Assembly: GCA_001566295.1 (NCBI GenBank)
Contig: KQ964248.1
Coordinates: 2,604,001-2,668,000, forward strand
Reading direction: 5' to 3'
Length of the DNA stretch: 64,000 nucleotides
Source of the DNA: Microdochium bolleyi
Lineage: Eukaryota; Ascomycota; Sordariomycetes; Xylariales; Microdochiaceae
Shown here: in pieces, positions 20,234 through 29,061 of the stretch
Layout: each line of letters begins with the position of its first letter
How positions within the stretch are numbered: the first letter of the stretch is position 1
Made by a program: the position numbers and the translations under genes
The notes under the pieces: model-generated
Seen by the model: the letters and a program-made list of their open reading frames with translations, nothing else
Database searches by the model: none
What the model was told of the DNA's origin: nothing

Positions 20234-20857
20234 CTACTCCTGCTTAAGAACGGCGATGGCCTTCTGAAATTGCTCGGCTGCCTTTCGGTAGCCCTCAGAA
20301 TCGGCTGCAAGGGTCTGGTAATGGAGGTTGGACCGCCGGAGCGAGGCGTTCTGCGTGCGCAATTCGACGATTTGAGAGCGCAACGATTCGTTGTCTGCGA
20401 TTTCCTCTTTGATCAGGGTGCAGAGTAGATGAGCACGCCTCTGCGCAGCAGGGAACGTCCCAATATCGCCCCCAGTCTGCGAGTTTGTGTCGCACTCGTT
20501 GATTTTTGGGAAGGTGGCTGCGAGTGCATCGATGCGGACACTGGCATTTGTGGCTTCCCTCTTGGAGTGACCATTCATGTTCTTATGATCGGATTTCAAT
20601 GACTTTGCACAGTTGTTGTTCTTGATGCACAACGACTCATATGAAGCAGATCCAGGCTCATCCTTGTTGAGATTGCTCCCGATGAGCTCGCTCTGAGTTG
20701 TGACAGATGGGGACGTCTCTCGGATAACGCGCCAATGCAACTTGTGTGAATCACCAGGCCTGGCGCGAGGACGCTGAGGGCGTTGTCTTTTGCTCCGCCC
20801 GGACGACCCTGATGCATCGTCGAGGCCGAGGAGACTTTGGGCAGCTCGTTGCTTCAT
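20234..20857 (-). CDS. Coiled-coil array gene 3
   Basis: 207 residues, no intron, function unknown. The N-terminus is basic and probably nuclear (SKRQRPQRPRARPGDSHK, about residues 22-39). The middle is polar and probably disordered. The C-terminal 70 residues form a coiled coil beginning LIKEEIADNESLRSQIVELR and ending YRKAAEQFQKAIAVLKQE. The E-E-[IV]-x-x-N-x-x-LR core and the terminal Tyr/Gln-containing helix match genes 4 to 7. The spacer to gene 2 (19892-20233) is 342 nt and holds only leader-like sequence. Confidence 0.6.
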   Translation of the reverse strand: MKQRAAQSLLGLDDASGSSGRSKRQRPQRPRARPGDSHKLHWRVIRETSPSVTTQSELIGSNLNKDEPGSASYESLCIKNNNCAKSLKSDHKNMNGHSKREATNASVRIDALAATFPKINECDTNSQTGGDIGTFPAAQRRAHLLCTLIKEEIADNESLRSQIVELRTQNASLRRSNLHYQTLAADSEGYRKAAEQFQKAIAVLKQE

Positions 20858-21580
20858 AATGTAATGCCGTGAATCTGGATCGCAAGCCCTGTTTTTTTCT
20901 CAGCCAGGGTCAGAAGAGGCCGATTGATGGGGGTGAAGGGAGAGTTGATGCTCGGCCTCACAGTGATTTGAGCTCCTTGCGGCACTTCGACATTGTGTGA
21001 CTGCCTGTGTGGGGGTGTTTGACCTTGCTGCCGCTGGCAACCAGCGAATTGCCCTTAGCATCTGGGTGGCAATGTGTTGACTGATTGCAGATTGAAAACA
21101 TGTACTTTACTTGTCCGTTGCAAACAAGCTTTGAGTGTTTGTTCACTTTAAGGCTCGACAGTTGAGCTGAGAATGGCCTGTCCATGCGAAATGTGGTTGA
21201 GAGGCAACCACTGGGCTTAGTCAAGTCGAGAAGCATTACCACGTTAATCCGGGTACCACCATGCTCTTCAAGAGGGGAGCCCTTGGTTGCAATAATAAGT
21301 TCATTGAGAAAGATTGATGAGCGCTGTCACACTTCCTGGGTTCAGGAAAGTGAAGTGCTACACACAAGCACTCTTGCTCCTTTCGTTATCCTAAGATAGT
21401 GTTCATGTCTCACGAAGTATTGCTTTGCTCGACTCTAGAGAACTCTTTGTTACGTTGGTGTTTTGCAGGAAACAAACGTGGAAGCCTCTTTCAAAACTCA
21501 AGTCCCCCCAGTACTTTACATCCATCCAGCTTGGGTCTGCTTAACGAGTAGAGACTTCTTCCCAGAAACCCTAGCTGTCC
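20858..21580. other. Spacer between coiled-coil genes 3 and 4
   Basis: 723 nt; short ORFs only (for example 20958-21242 minus and 21184-21399 plus), none with the array signature. Probably promoter of gene 3 and 3' UTR of gene 4. Confidence 0.5.
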
Positions 21581-22264
21581 TTATCGTAGTAGCCATGCCA
21601 TGTCTCTTCTAACCTGCATGCATGTGTCTTTGTATCGCTGCAGGTCCTCCACCTCCTCCAGAAGTTGATATTTCGTCGTTTCCAGCTCGCTGATCTTTGC
21701 TCGGGCAGCTTTGAGCCTATCCCGCAGCGCAATGTTTCCGTCGCGCTCGTGTTTCAAGTTGCCTGTGAGCTGGTCGATACGGAGTCGCAACCGTATCTCG
21801 TGGTCATTGTAGGCAGCATCATCGTCCTCCGGTCGGGCTCCCGGCCAGATGGTGTCGCTTTGTGCTGCAGTGGTGGCAGGAGCAGCCACGTTGGTCTGGC
21901 TTTTCATGTTTTTGTTGGAGTCAGGCAGGCTGATAGTAGGCATTAGGAAGGAAACCGACTTGTGTGCTTGTTGTAATACTTGATTTTCGTGAGCATGCGC
22001 ACTGCTAACCTCGACGTTGTGGTGAGGAGTGTGAGTGGTGATCTGTGGTGAGCCCTCGTGCATGATACTAGGACTGTGGGTGTCCGCGGGCCAAGACGTC
22101 TGCTCAAGTAGATGCTTTCCCAAGATTCGCTCTACTGCATGACCATAATCGCCGCCGAAGAGGAATTTCGCAAACATGCGTCTCTTCCGAGCCGTGGAGG
22201 AAACCACGATCTCCGCTTTGAGCTTTCCGCCCCTCGCGGGTCTTCTTCTGCTGCTGCGAAGCAT
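21581..22264 (-). CDS. Coiled-coil array gene 4
   Basis: 227 residues from the ATG at 22264 (MLRSSRRRPARGGK); the frame is open further upstream but only the part after this Met resembles the other members. The N-terminus is strongly basic, with a second cluster TARKRRMF near residue 25. The centre is disordered, and the C-terminal coiled coil (about 150-227) contains LKHERDGNIALRDRLKAARA. It ends with VEDLQRYKDTCMQVRRDMAW. The terminal LQRYKD...Q block is almost identical to that of gene 6 (SLQRYKDFVLQMKERV). No signal peptide or membrane segment. Function unknown. Confidence 0.6.
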   Translation of the reverse strand: MLRSSRRRPARGGKLKAEIVVSSTARKRRMFAKFLFGGDYGHAVERILGKHLLEQTSWPADTHSPSIMHEGSPQITTHTPHHNVEVSSAHAHENQVLQQAHKSVSFLMPTISLPDSNKNMKSQTNVAAPATTAAQSDTIWPGARPEDDDAAYNDHEIRLRLRIDQLTGNLKHERDGNIALRDRLKAARAKISELETTKYQLLEEVEDLQRYKDTCMQVRRDMAWLLR

Positions 22265-22779
22265 TCTGTGCTGTTGTAGAGAGTTGTTTGAGGGGAGCGT
22301 TTCAAATTGAAATGTATGGCGCACTAAGGATCTAGTAGCTGCGAACTGTAAGGAGTGAGCTAAAAGTACGGAAGGTGAGATTGAGGTGACATAGATTTTT
22401 TTGTCCGAGTAGGTGTGTAGGTGAGTGATGTAACAACTGCGCTTGATACTGAATGTTTTACCCGTTCCCAAACAGTAACATTGGAAGTCCGGGTCTCTCA
22501 GCTAGGGTCGGCTCAAGAATGATCAATCAGCGGGGACATGAAAGTAAATTCCTGGAGTGCGGGAAGAGGCGACTGTACTGTTTCCTGCGTGACGGACTGC
22601 GTCGAGGTTACTGTCGCCGAAACACAAACACTACAGCGCTCTTTGATGCAACGTGATTGTAGCTCACACGACGCATGCTTTTTCCAGGCATCGATTGAGT
22701 TTTTGATATTCCGCGGATCTTATTTCCGTGAGAATGAACAATTACAGTAGATACATACACCCCACCAGAAAACGATCGA
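22265..22779. other. Spacer between coiled-coil genes 4 and 5
   Basis: 515 nt holding the presumed promoter of gene 4 and the 3' end of gene 5. No supported gene. Confidence 0.5.
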
Positions 22780-23310
22780 CTACAGACCAGACAAAGCTGA
22801 CTGGATCTGCGTACATATAGCCTTGTACTTCTCAACGTCCGCCATCTCCTTCTTCATGCAATGAATGGTCTCCCGCATTTCAGCGACTTCCTTCTGGGTA
22901 GCATCAAGCTCATCGCGGAGTGCCGCGTTGCTCTCCATCTCCTCCGTGAGGAGGGAAGTGAGCCTCTTGATGCGCGCTTGCGGTGTTGACTGAGCAGCGT
23001 TGATGCTGGTGCTGTTGTCGTCCACGAGCAGGCTGGCGTCATCGTGAACCTGGCTGCCCCCTCCTTCGCGCAGTCTGATGGAACGTGAGACCCGCGGACA
23101 GCGATCACGTCGGGTCCAGACCTCATCTGCCGGCACAGGCTTGCTTGGGTCATAGTCTTCATCACTACTGGGACCCTCGTCTTCTGAGGTTGACATCAAG
23201 AGTAGATCTTGGATTCTGTCTGTCGAGCCTCCCTCCGAGATTTTCGTCGCATAATGAGGAGAACCGGATTCGTCCCTGCGAGGATCTTGAACCTGAGAGC
23301 TTCGTGTCAT
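22780..23310 (-). CDS. Coiled-coil array gene 5
   Basis: 176 residues, no intron, function unknown. An acidic segment STSEDEGPSSDEDYDPSKPV (about residues 41-60) parallels the DPDADYVPGESD of gene 6 and the DPDAAYVRPADD of gene 7. A basic stretch follows (TRRDRCPRVSRSIRLREGG). The C-terminal coil (about 110-176) starts LLTEEMESNAALRDELDATQ and ends MADVEKYKAICTQIQSALSG, matching the N-x-ALR-x-EL and YK...Q signature of genes 4, 6 and 7. It is shorter than genes 6 and 7 mainly because the disordered middle is reduced. Confidence 0.62.
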   Translation of the reverse strand: MTRSSQVQDPRRDESGSPHYATKISEGGSTDRIQDLLLMSTSEDEGPSSDEDYDPSKPVPADEVWTRRDRCPRVSRSIRLREGGGSQVHDDASLLVDDNSTSINAAQSTPQARIKRLTSLLTEEMESNAALRDELDATQKEVAEMRETIHCMKKEMADVEKYKAICTQIQSALSGL

Positions 23311-24625
23311 GCTCTTCCTCGAGGGATTCCGTGTTGATTGGTATTCTCAGGCCCGCTGACTGTGGCTACGCCAGCACGAGCGGCAAGTGCGCCACCTACC
23401 ATTCTCACGCGAATCAATCTGTTTCTCCTTCAGCCATCGCCCTCAATAAATCCCAGGTTCTGATGAATGGAGTGCACTCACTGTGATCTTAGTGTCTGTG
23501 GTCGTCTTGCTGAAGCTCTCGCAGAACCCCCCCTGGCTGTAGCGTATCTCTTGCATCACTCTTCAAAGATGGCATGGTGACCTTCGATTTGCTCAATAAT
23601 CGACGGCGCCTGACGTGGAGCAAAAGATTCGCCAAGCTGCGGGAAACTAGCAATACAATGAGATACTGGGAGTCGCAACCCGCAAAGGCCGAGGAAGGCC
23701 TGTCGGGATCCGAGGAGGTCTTGGTTTCTGGAGTAGCTAATACACAACGGAATGCCTGTGCTGGAGGTATTGCGCAGTCGTGCTTGGAGATGTTGTTCAG
23801 GCTGAGGCGGGCTCCTACCGTGCGATCACCGTTGTTTGCCGGCAGCTGCCCGGCACTGTTCTGTCCTATTTTTGTGTTTATTTTGTTTCTGACTCTCCAT
23901 CTTGAAGATCATCGTCAATCGCGGATCCTGCCTCGTTCCTGAATGCCTGGCCGCAAGACGGATCAGGATGCCTCCAAGACCGGGAATCCTTGGCAGCGGG
24001 GACTTCCGACACAATACAAGGCACCTTGAAAAGGCATGCTACCCCTTAACCAATAGCCAGGTCTGAGCAAACAAAACGAAATAATGATCTGCCGGTGAGA
24101 CGGCGGGCTGGTGCCAATTGAGCAAAAGGCTCTGCAGGAGTGCCATCGAGACGGTCTGACGACAAATATTGGTGCCGTACACTCTTGACAGCGTGCTGTT
24201 CCATAACAGACGTGACCACGTAACGTGAACTGGGCATGATATCATGAAAGGGAGGCTCTGCGGTGCTCGTCATTCGAAAATCTCACAATTATTCAAGCCA
24301 GTTCCACGTTGAGGTCATGGTCATGAGGTTCAGGGGTGGAGGGAGTACCACCAAAGGCACAACGATCCAGAGATCCGAAATTGGCAAGGCAAAGTGAGAC
24401 CCTTTGGAATACATATGACCCCCCGAGCTAGTGAACACAAGCCGATTCACGTAGCAACATACAAAGTGTAAGGGAGCAAACCCAAGGCCTCGCAGTACTG
24501 ACTTGCACCCCATGCCGACCTTTAATTTTCAATCTCTTCCTCACCTTATGGATGCCTGCATCAACTGCCACCTATGTCTAAGGTTCCTGGCAGGGAATGG
24601 AAATGCCGCTTCTCTTACATGCCGC
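23311..24625. other. Largest spacer of the coiled-coil array
   Basis: 1.3 kb with no recognisable gene. I looked on the minus strand for remnants of another array member (N-x-x-LR or YK...Q signature) and found none. A plus-strand ORF at 23574-23942 has a hydrophobic end but no start context or motif. Confidence 0.45.
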
Positions 24626-25285
24626 TCACTGCCTATCAGCATTTAACGCATCGACCCTCTCCTTCATCTGCAGCACAAAGTCCTTGTATCTCTGGAGACT
24701 TGCTACCTTCTGTCGAAGCAGGTATTCCACCATCTTAAATTCTTCATTTGCGTTCTCGAGGAGCTCGTTCCGCAGCTGCAAACTGGAATGGTCCTGATTT
24801 TGCCCCGTCACCAGTCGCTCGTTCGCCATCTCCAGCTCAGCAATCCTCTGTGTACCAGCGGCAAGCTCCTTACGCAGGGCGTCGTTCTTGTCGATCTCTG
24901 TCATCAGCTCAGCCGTGAACTTCTGAACGGGCTCCTGTGCTGAGTCTATATTCTCAGGGTCGGGCTTGCCATTCAGCTGGGATGGTGCCACTGTAGACTT
25001 GGCTGCTGCAACCTGACGTGGCCTTTCCTTTGCTGGGGTCTCCAGGTGCCCAATTTTGGTGCGTTTCTTCCCAGCGGAAGACGTGATAAACGGCTCGTCA
25101 TCCGAGTCGGGCATCGTCGGCGTTGGTGGCGGTGGCGATGGGCACAGCGGCAGAAGCTCCCCGTCACTCTCGCCGGGTACGTAGTCGGCGTCTGGGTCGG
25201 TTCTTCTGCGTCGTCGCCGTTGGCTAGCTGGCTGTCCGGTCTTTGCACTTGATTTCGTGGGAGTGACGAGGGTTCCAAGATCCAT
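24626..25285 (-). CDS. Coiled-coil array gene 6
   Basis: 219 residues, no intron. The N-terminal half shows a basic run QRRRRRRTDPDADYVPGE (about residues 22-39), a Pro-rich stretch, then DSDDEPFITSSAGKKR (about 60-75), ETPAKERPRQVAAAKS and SQLNGKPDPE. Gene 7 contains the same blocks in the same order (DPDAAYVRP, DSDDEPLIRSSAARKKR, ETPSKMPRLAVA, HQLNGAADR), so the two are clear paralogues along most of their length. The C-terminal coil runs from LMTEIDKNDALRKELAAGTQ to LQRYKDFVLQMKERVDALNA. It is probably nuclear. The acidic DSDDEP serine could be a casein-kinase-2-like site, which is inference. Function unknown. Confidence 0.65.
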   Translation of the reverse strand: MDLGTLVTPTKSSAKTGQPASQRRRRRRTDPDADYVPGESDGELLPLCPSPPPPTPTMPDSDDEPFITSSAGKKRTKIGHLETPAKERPRQVAAAKSTVAPSQLNGKPDPENIDSAQEPVQKFTAELMTEIDKNDALRKELAAGTQRIAELEMANERLVTGQNQDHSSLQLRNELLENANEEFKMVEYLLRQKVASLQRYKDFVLQMKERVDALNADRQ

Positions 25286-25848
25286 GGCTGTAGATGTGCA
25301 AAAGGTGCGAAAGGTGCAAAGAATGAAAACCCGAGCCGTTCAGAGGTTTGGACGCGTTATAATAACGAGGTGCCATTCATGTAGCGGAGTTTCATGTTGT
25401 GCGAACGGCAGGAGTCTCTGGTGAATGGTCAGGGATCTTGGTGAATGGAAAGACCATTGGGCATTGTGCTTTCCTCTGGTGCAGTCTTGATCGCCCATTG
25501 ATTCACTTGCAACTTCCAATCATCTTTCCACACTCATGGCGAATTGCATGCTATCTATTGCAATGGGTGTGCAAACAGTCTTGAAAGAATACAGATTCAA
25601 TGATTGCATAATCGCGGCAAGGTTTGTACCCGCGAAACTTTTCTCGCCCGCACAGTGAACTCCAAGGTGGCAATGCCATCCGACTGGCAATACACGTCCT
25701 CGTAACAATGCCATGTGCTACCAAATACCAAGACTGACGCACTGGAGTGCTTTGCGGAATACACCCATGGGATGAAATGCCGAGCAGAATAACGCTTTGG
25801 TCTAAAGCGGGTGACGAAGCCACTTGCTTTGTGCTCGATTCCAGTCCT
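25286..25848. other. Spacer between coiled-coil genes 6 and 7
   Basis: 563 nt with the presumed promoter of gene 6 and 3' flank of gene 7. No supported gene. Confidence 0.5.
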
Positions 25849-27153
25849 TCATCCAGTCGTTCCCTCCCTGTCCTTCTTCAGCTTCTCAACCTCATCCCAC
25901 ATGTGGCTCGCGATCCTTTCATATTCCTTCAGGTCCGCCACCTCCTTCTGCAACTTCCTAATCTCTTCCACCATCTTGCCGCTCTGCTTCTTCGAAGCGT
26001 CCGCCTCGGCACGTAGCTTTTTGTTATTGTCTGTCTTCTCCATCAGCAGCGCCGCAGTGCTGTCCAGCTCGTGGATCCTCTTCTTTGAAACGTCTAGCTC
26101 GGCGCGCAGCTTCTTGTTGTCATCAGCCCCCTTCTTCAGCAGAACGGCCGTCTTGTCTCGCTCCTCCTCGCGTGTCTTGCTGACCTCGCTCAGCTCTTCG
26201 TTCCGCTCCCTCAGGATGCCTGACTCGGATGACAGCGCCGCATTGTTGGCCACCTCCTCCTTCAGCAGCATCGCCATGTGGTCGCGCTCCTTCTTGATCT
26301 TTCCGACCTCCCTCTCCAGCTCCGCATTTCGCCGTCTCAGCACTTCCAGCTCGGCGCGCAGCGTGGCATTCTTATCTACTTCCTCCTTGAGCAGCCCGAC
26401 GTCCCTATCCGCATCCTGCCTGAGTAGCGTCACAAGTTTCTCGATGTTAGTCTGCCTCGACTGCTTCATGCCTCCAGTGCAGGATATTGGCTCCTCCTCG
26501 GCGTTGGTGGTCAGGTCTTGCGTGGCACGAGAGCTCGGACTCAACCTGCTCCTGTCCGCTGCTCCATTGAGCTGATGCGGCCGTCTAGCCGCGGTCCCGA
26601 CCGCAACAGCCAACCGCGGCATCTTGCTCGGCGTCTCTGCCCCGAGTTGCTCTCGCTGCTCCCACTCACGAGCACGTTTCTTCCTCGCCGCCGAAGACCT
26701 TATCAGTGGCTCGTCATCCGAGTCCAGATCCCCGGCCGCCTCCCTTGTCGTCGGCGTCCTGAACACCATCTCTTTTCCCACCTGGTAGTCGTTGTACTCG
26801 CGGTTGTCTTCGGCGTCATCGGCTGGGCGCACATATGCTGCATCAGGGTCACGGTTGCTCTGTCGCTGTCCGAGACGTTGCTTGTCTTCTTCCATGTGCT
26901 CCCTGTGGTGGCCGCTGCTGCTGCTGCTGCGGCTGCGCGTGGGCTGGGGTGTTGTTGACGTCGTTGTGGTGTTGAGCGGCCGCCCATTTGCACGTTGACT
27001 TGGACTGGCACGAGCAGAATGCTGCGTGCTTGGTGATCGACCGTCTCGCAGATTGCGCAAGGGACCGAAGAGTCTGCCAGCGGAAGAATCCGCTTCTAGT
27101 TTTGTCGGCGTGGGCTTGCGGCTGGGGCCGGGTTTGTTGCTGTCGCTGCTCAT
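25849..27153 (-). CDS. Coiled-coil array gene 7 (long member with internal repeats)
   Basis: 434 residues from the ATG at 27153 (MSSDSNKPGPSRKPTPTK); an upstream in-frame start at 27252 adds 33 residues of leader-like sequence. The N-terminal half is Ser/Pro/Arg-rich and includes a Ser run encoded by a GCT/GCTG-type microsatellite near 26920-26936. It then carries the blocks shared with gene 6: DPDAAYVRP, DSDDEPLIRSSAARKKR, ETPSKMPRLAVA and QLNG. The C-terminal 181 residues are one long coiled coil made of four related units (see the repeat at 25954-26394). The last unit leads into VADLKEYERIASHMWDEVEK, the family's Tyr/Gln-type end. No enzyme domain, signal peptide or membrane segment. This is the most complex member and may be the ancestor or an expanded copy. 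Confidence 0.65.
   Translation of the reverse strand: MSSDSNKPGPSRKPTPTKLEADSSAGRLFGPLRNLRDGRSPSTQHSARASPSQRANGRPLNTTTTSTTPQPTRSRSSSSSGHHREHMEEDKQRLGQRQSNRDPDAAYVRPADDAEDNREYNDYQVGKEMVFRTPTTREAAGDLDSDDEPLIRSSAARKKRAREWEQREQLGAETPSKMPRLAVAVGTAARRPHQLNGAADRSRLSPSSRATQDLTTNAEEEPISCTGGMKQSRQTNIEKLVTLLRQDADRDVGLLKEEVDKNATLRAELEVLRRRNAELEREVGKIKKERDHMAMLLKEEVANNAALSSESGILRERNEELSEVSKTREEERDKTAVLLKKGADDNKKLRAELDVSKKRIHELDSTAALLMEKTDNNKKLRAEADASKKQSGKMVEEIRKLQKEVADLKEYERIASHMWDEVEKLKKDREGTTG
25954..26394 (-). repeat. Four coiled-coil repeats inside array gene 7
   Basis: Residues 254-295, 296-337, 338-368 and about 369-400 start LLKEEVDKNATLRAEL, LLKEEVANNAALSSES, LLKKGADDNKKLRAEL and LLMEKTDNNKKLRAEA. 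The first two units are exactly 42 residues (six heptads) and the third is 31. This indicates in-frame duplication of the N-x-x-LR module found once in genes 3, 5 and 6. Confidence 0.75.
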
Positions 27154-27786
27154 TCCGTGTGCTCGGCAACTGGGGATGCAAAGAGTACGATGGGAAGACT
27201 GTGGGCACGATGCTGAGCTTGTGGTTCTATGGACACTGGGTGGAAGCTTCACTTCTCAAGACTGTAGTGGTTGCGGAAAGCAAGGACAGAGTGCTGCCGC
27301 TCTGGATATCTCTCGCTGTAGATGATGAGCTACTGCTTTATGCTCCAGCCTGTTGGCGCTGAGGTGGTGCTCGACGGTATCTCGTGACTTTGAGGCAGGC
27401 AATTTAAAGGTTGTGGTCGCTGCTGCATTTTATGTTCGGCGGCGCTGTTGTCGGGGAGATAAGGGACGTGTTTGATATCGAGGGACACCGGATCCTTGAC
27501 GGACATCACCAGAGGAACGGCAAACGACACAGAGCATATCCACAAACGAATGGCGGACTCAATACAATCAAGGTCAATTCTCGTTGGAAAGCGAAGAAGT
27601 CATGCTAAATTATCGCGCGCCAAAGGAACCGATGGTCTGTGATGTTGTGCTTGCCCGCCCGCTGAACGCCGATACGAAAATGCTGCCCTGAGGACTTGTC
27701 GCCTTGTAGTCCTTGCTGCGTGCCCGCCCAGGCCACCGTTAGGAACCATGCCGAAAGAGTAACTCCAACATGATCCGAACCACGCT
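27154..27786. other. Spacer between array gene 7 and F-box-like gene
   Basis: 633 nt; presumed promoter of array gene 7 and 3' flank of the F-box-like gene. No supported gene. Confidence 0.5.
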
Positions 27787-29061
27787 TTACCACTCCATCT
27801 CGTCGTCGTCCTCGGAGCAGTCGGAGCCTGCATACCAACTGGCGCCAGGCACCTCGCACTCCTCCATCTTGGCCTGCACAGCCGCATCATCTTCGGGCTT
27901 GTTCAGCTCCGTGTTGCCCTGGAACAGGCGCCCCGTGCCGTCGTAGAAGTTGCCCTCGTTCTCCTCGCTGCCGGCGAAGCGCCACTCGTCGGTGAACTCG
28001 GCCCAGAAGACACTCTCCCGCGCGCGCTCTACAATGTCCAGGTGACCGGCCGAGCACCCAAGAGGGGTTAGGGTGCCAGCCGCACCGGCAACCCGAGCTG
28101 CTTGTCGCCGCAGACGCTCCCTGCGCACGGTATCGAGGACCTTCCGGCTGTTCTTGCTCGTGTAGTCGGACATGAGCTTGAAGAACTCATCGAGCGGGAG
28201 CTCGCCCGTGCGCACCAGAGCAGAGATGGAATCGAGATTCTTGCGCATGGCGGAGTGCTGGTAGTCCACCTTCTTCGCCCACTTGATGTACTCCTCTTCG
28301 CCAAAGAGCTGGCTCAGCATGGGTTGCCACAAGACCGAGACCTGATCTGATGTGCTTGTGTCGTCATCCTGAGAGCCCTGCTCATGGTGCATCTGAAAAC
28401 CGGGGAGTGCTGTGTCGTTGGCGACCCGCCGGGTGGTGATCACGTATGCCGTGGACGTGGGGGCGTGCGAGAATGGTGGTGTGAGGAGCGGATCTCGGCC
28501 CTGCTCGGAGCCGGCACGGCATTGGGCCTGAGATATCTCCCTCCACCGGGCGTCCATCAGATCTGCCAGGCTGCAGCCCTGGGCCTGTAACCACAACTTT
28601 CCCGTCTCGCTGTCGACGGCTTTCCTCCTGAAGATTGCCCGCATTCTGTCGTGCGAGAGGCCGTGGAATTCCAGGACGAACTTGAGGTGCAGCGGCCTTC
28701 CCGCACCTTCCAAGGCATTGCCGAGTCCCTCCTCCTGCGCGGCCACGCGCGCCTGGCTTTGCAGAAGCTGGCACCCGTAGTCTCTGAAGATGATCTCGGT
28801 GTTGCGGAGATGCCTATCGCAGAAGGCCAGCTCGGTGGCTGCTTTGAGGAACCGTGAGACACGGCGGACGTTGAGCCAAACGCGGGGCATGTACCGCGAA
28901 TCTGTGATGAGGCCAATGATACGAATCCATAATTCCAGAGGCAGCTGGGAACATTTGCTGTTGGTGCGTTCAATGTTGCTGCTGTCTCTGGTGCTGTCGA
29001 CACCGAAATCGTTGTGGAGGCTGATCAGGGGGGGTGTTGCTGCAACTGCGCAGAGCTCCAT
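27787..29061 (-). CDS. F-box-like domain protein
   Basis: 424 residues from the first ATG at 29061; a GTG lies 15 codons further up. Residues about 37-85 read QLPLELWIRIIGLITDSRY, then an Arg/Val-rich helix and FLKAATELAFCDRHL, which fits the L-P-x-E-[LI] helix pattern of fungal F-box proteins (substrate adaptors of SCF ubiquitin ligases, binding Skp1). The rest has no repeat or domain I can name. It contains an aromatic/Trp region (VLWQPMLSQLFGEEEYIKWA), a basic helix (VRRERLRRQAARVAG) and a strongly acidic end (CSEDDDEMEW). Homologues may carry only the F-box. It lies directly after the coiled-coil array on the same strand. Confidence 0.6.
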   Translation of the reverse strand: MELCAVAATPPLISLHNDFGVDSTRDSSNIERTNSKCSQLPLELWIRIIGLITDSRYMPRVWLNVRRVSRFLKAATELAFCDRHLRNTEIIFRDYGCQLLQSQARVAAQEEGLGNALEGAGRPLHLKFVLEFHGLSHDRMRAIFRRKAVDSETGKLWLQAQGCSLADLMDARWREISQAQCRAGSEQGRDPLLTPPFSHAPTSTAYVITTRRVANDTALPGFQMHHEQGSQDDDTSTSDQVSVLWQPMLSQLFGEEEYIKWAKKVDYQHSAMRKNLDSISALVRTGELPLDEFFKLMSDYTSKNSRKVLDTVRRERLRRQAARVAGAAGTLTPLGCSAGHLDIVERARESVFWAEFTDEWRFAGSEENEGNFYDGTGRLFQGNTELNKPEDDAAVQAKMEECEVPGASWYAGSDCSEDDDEMEW

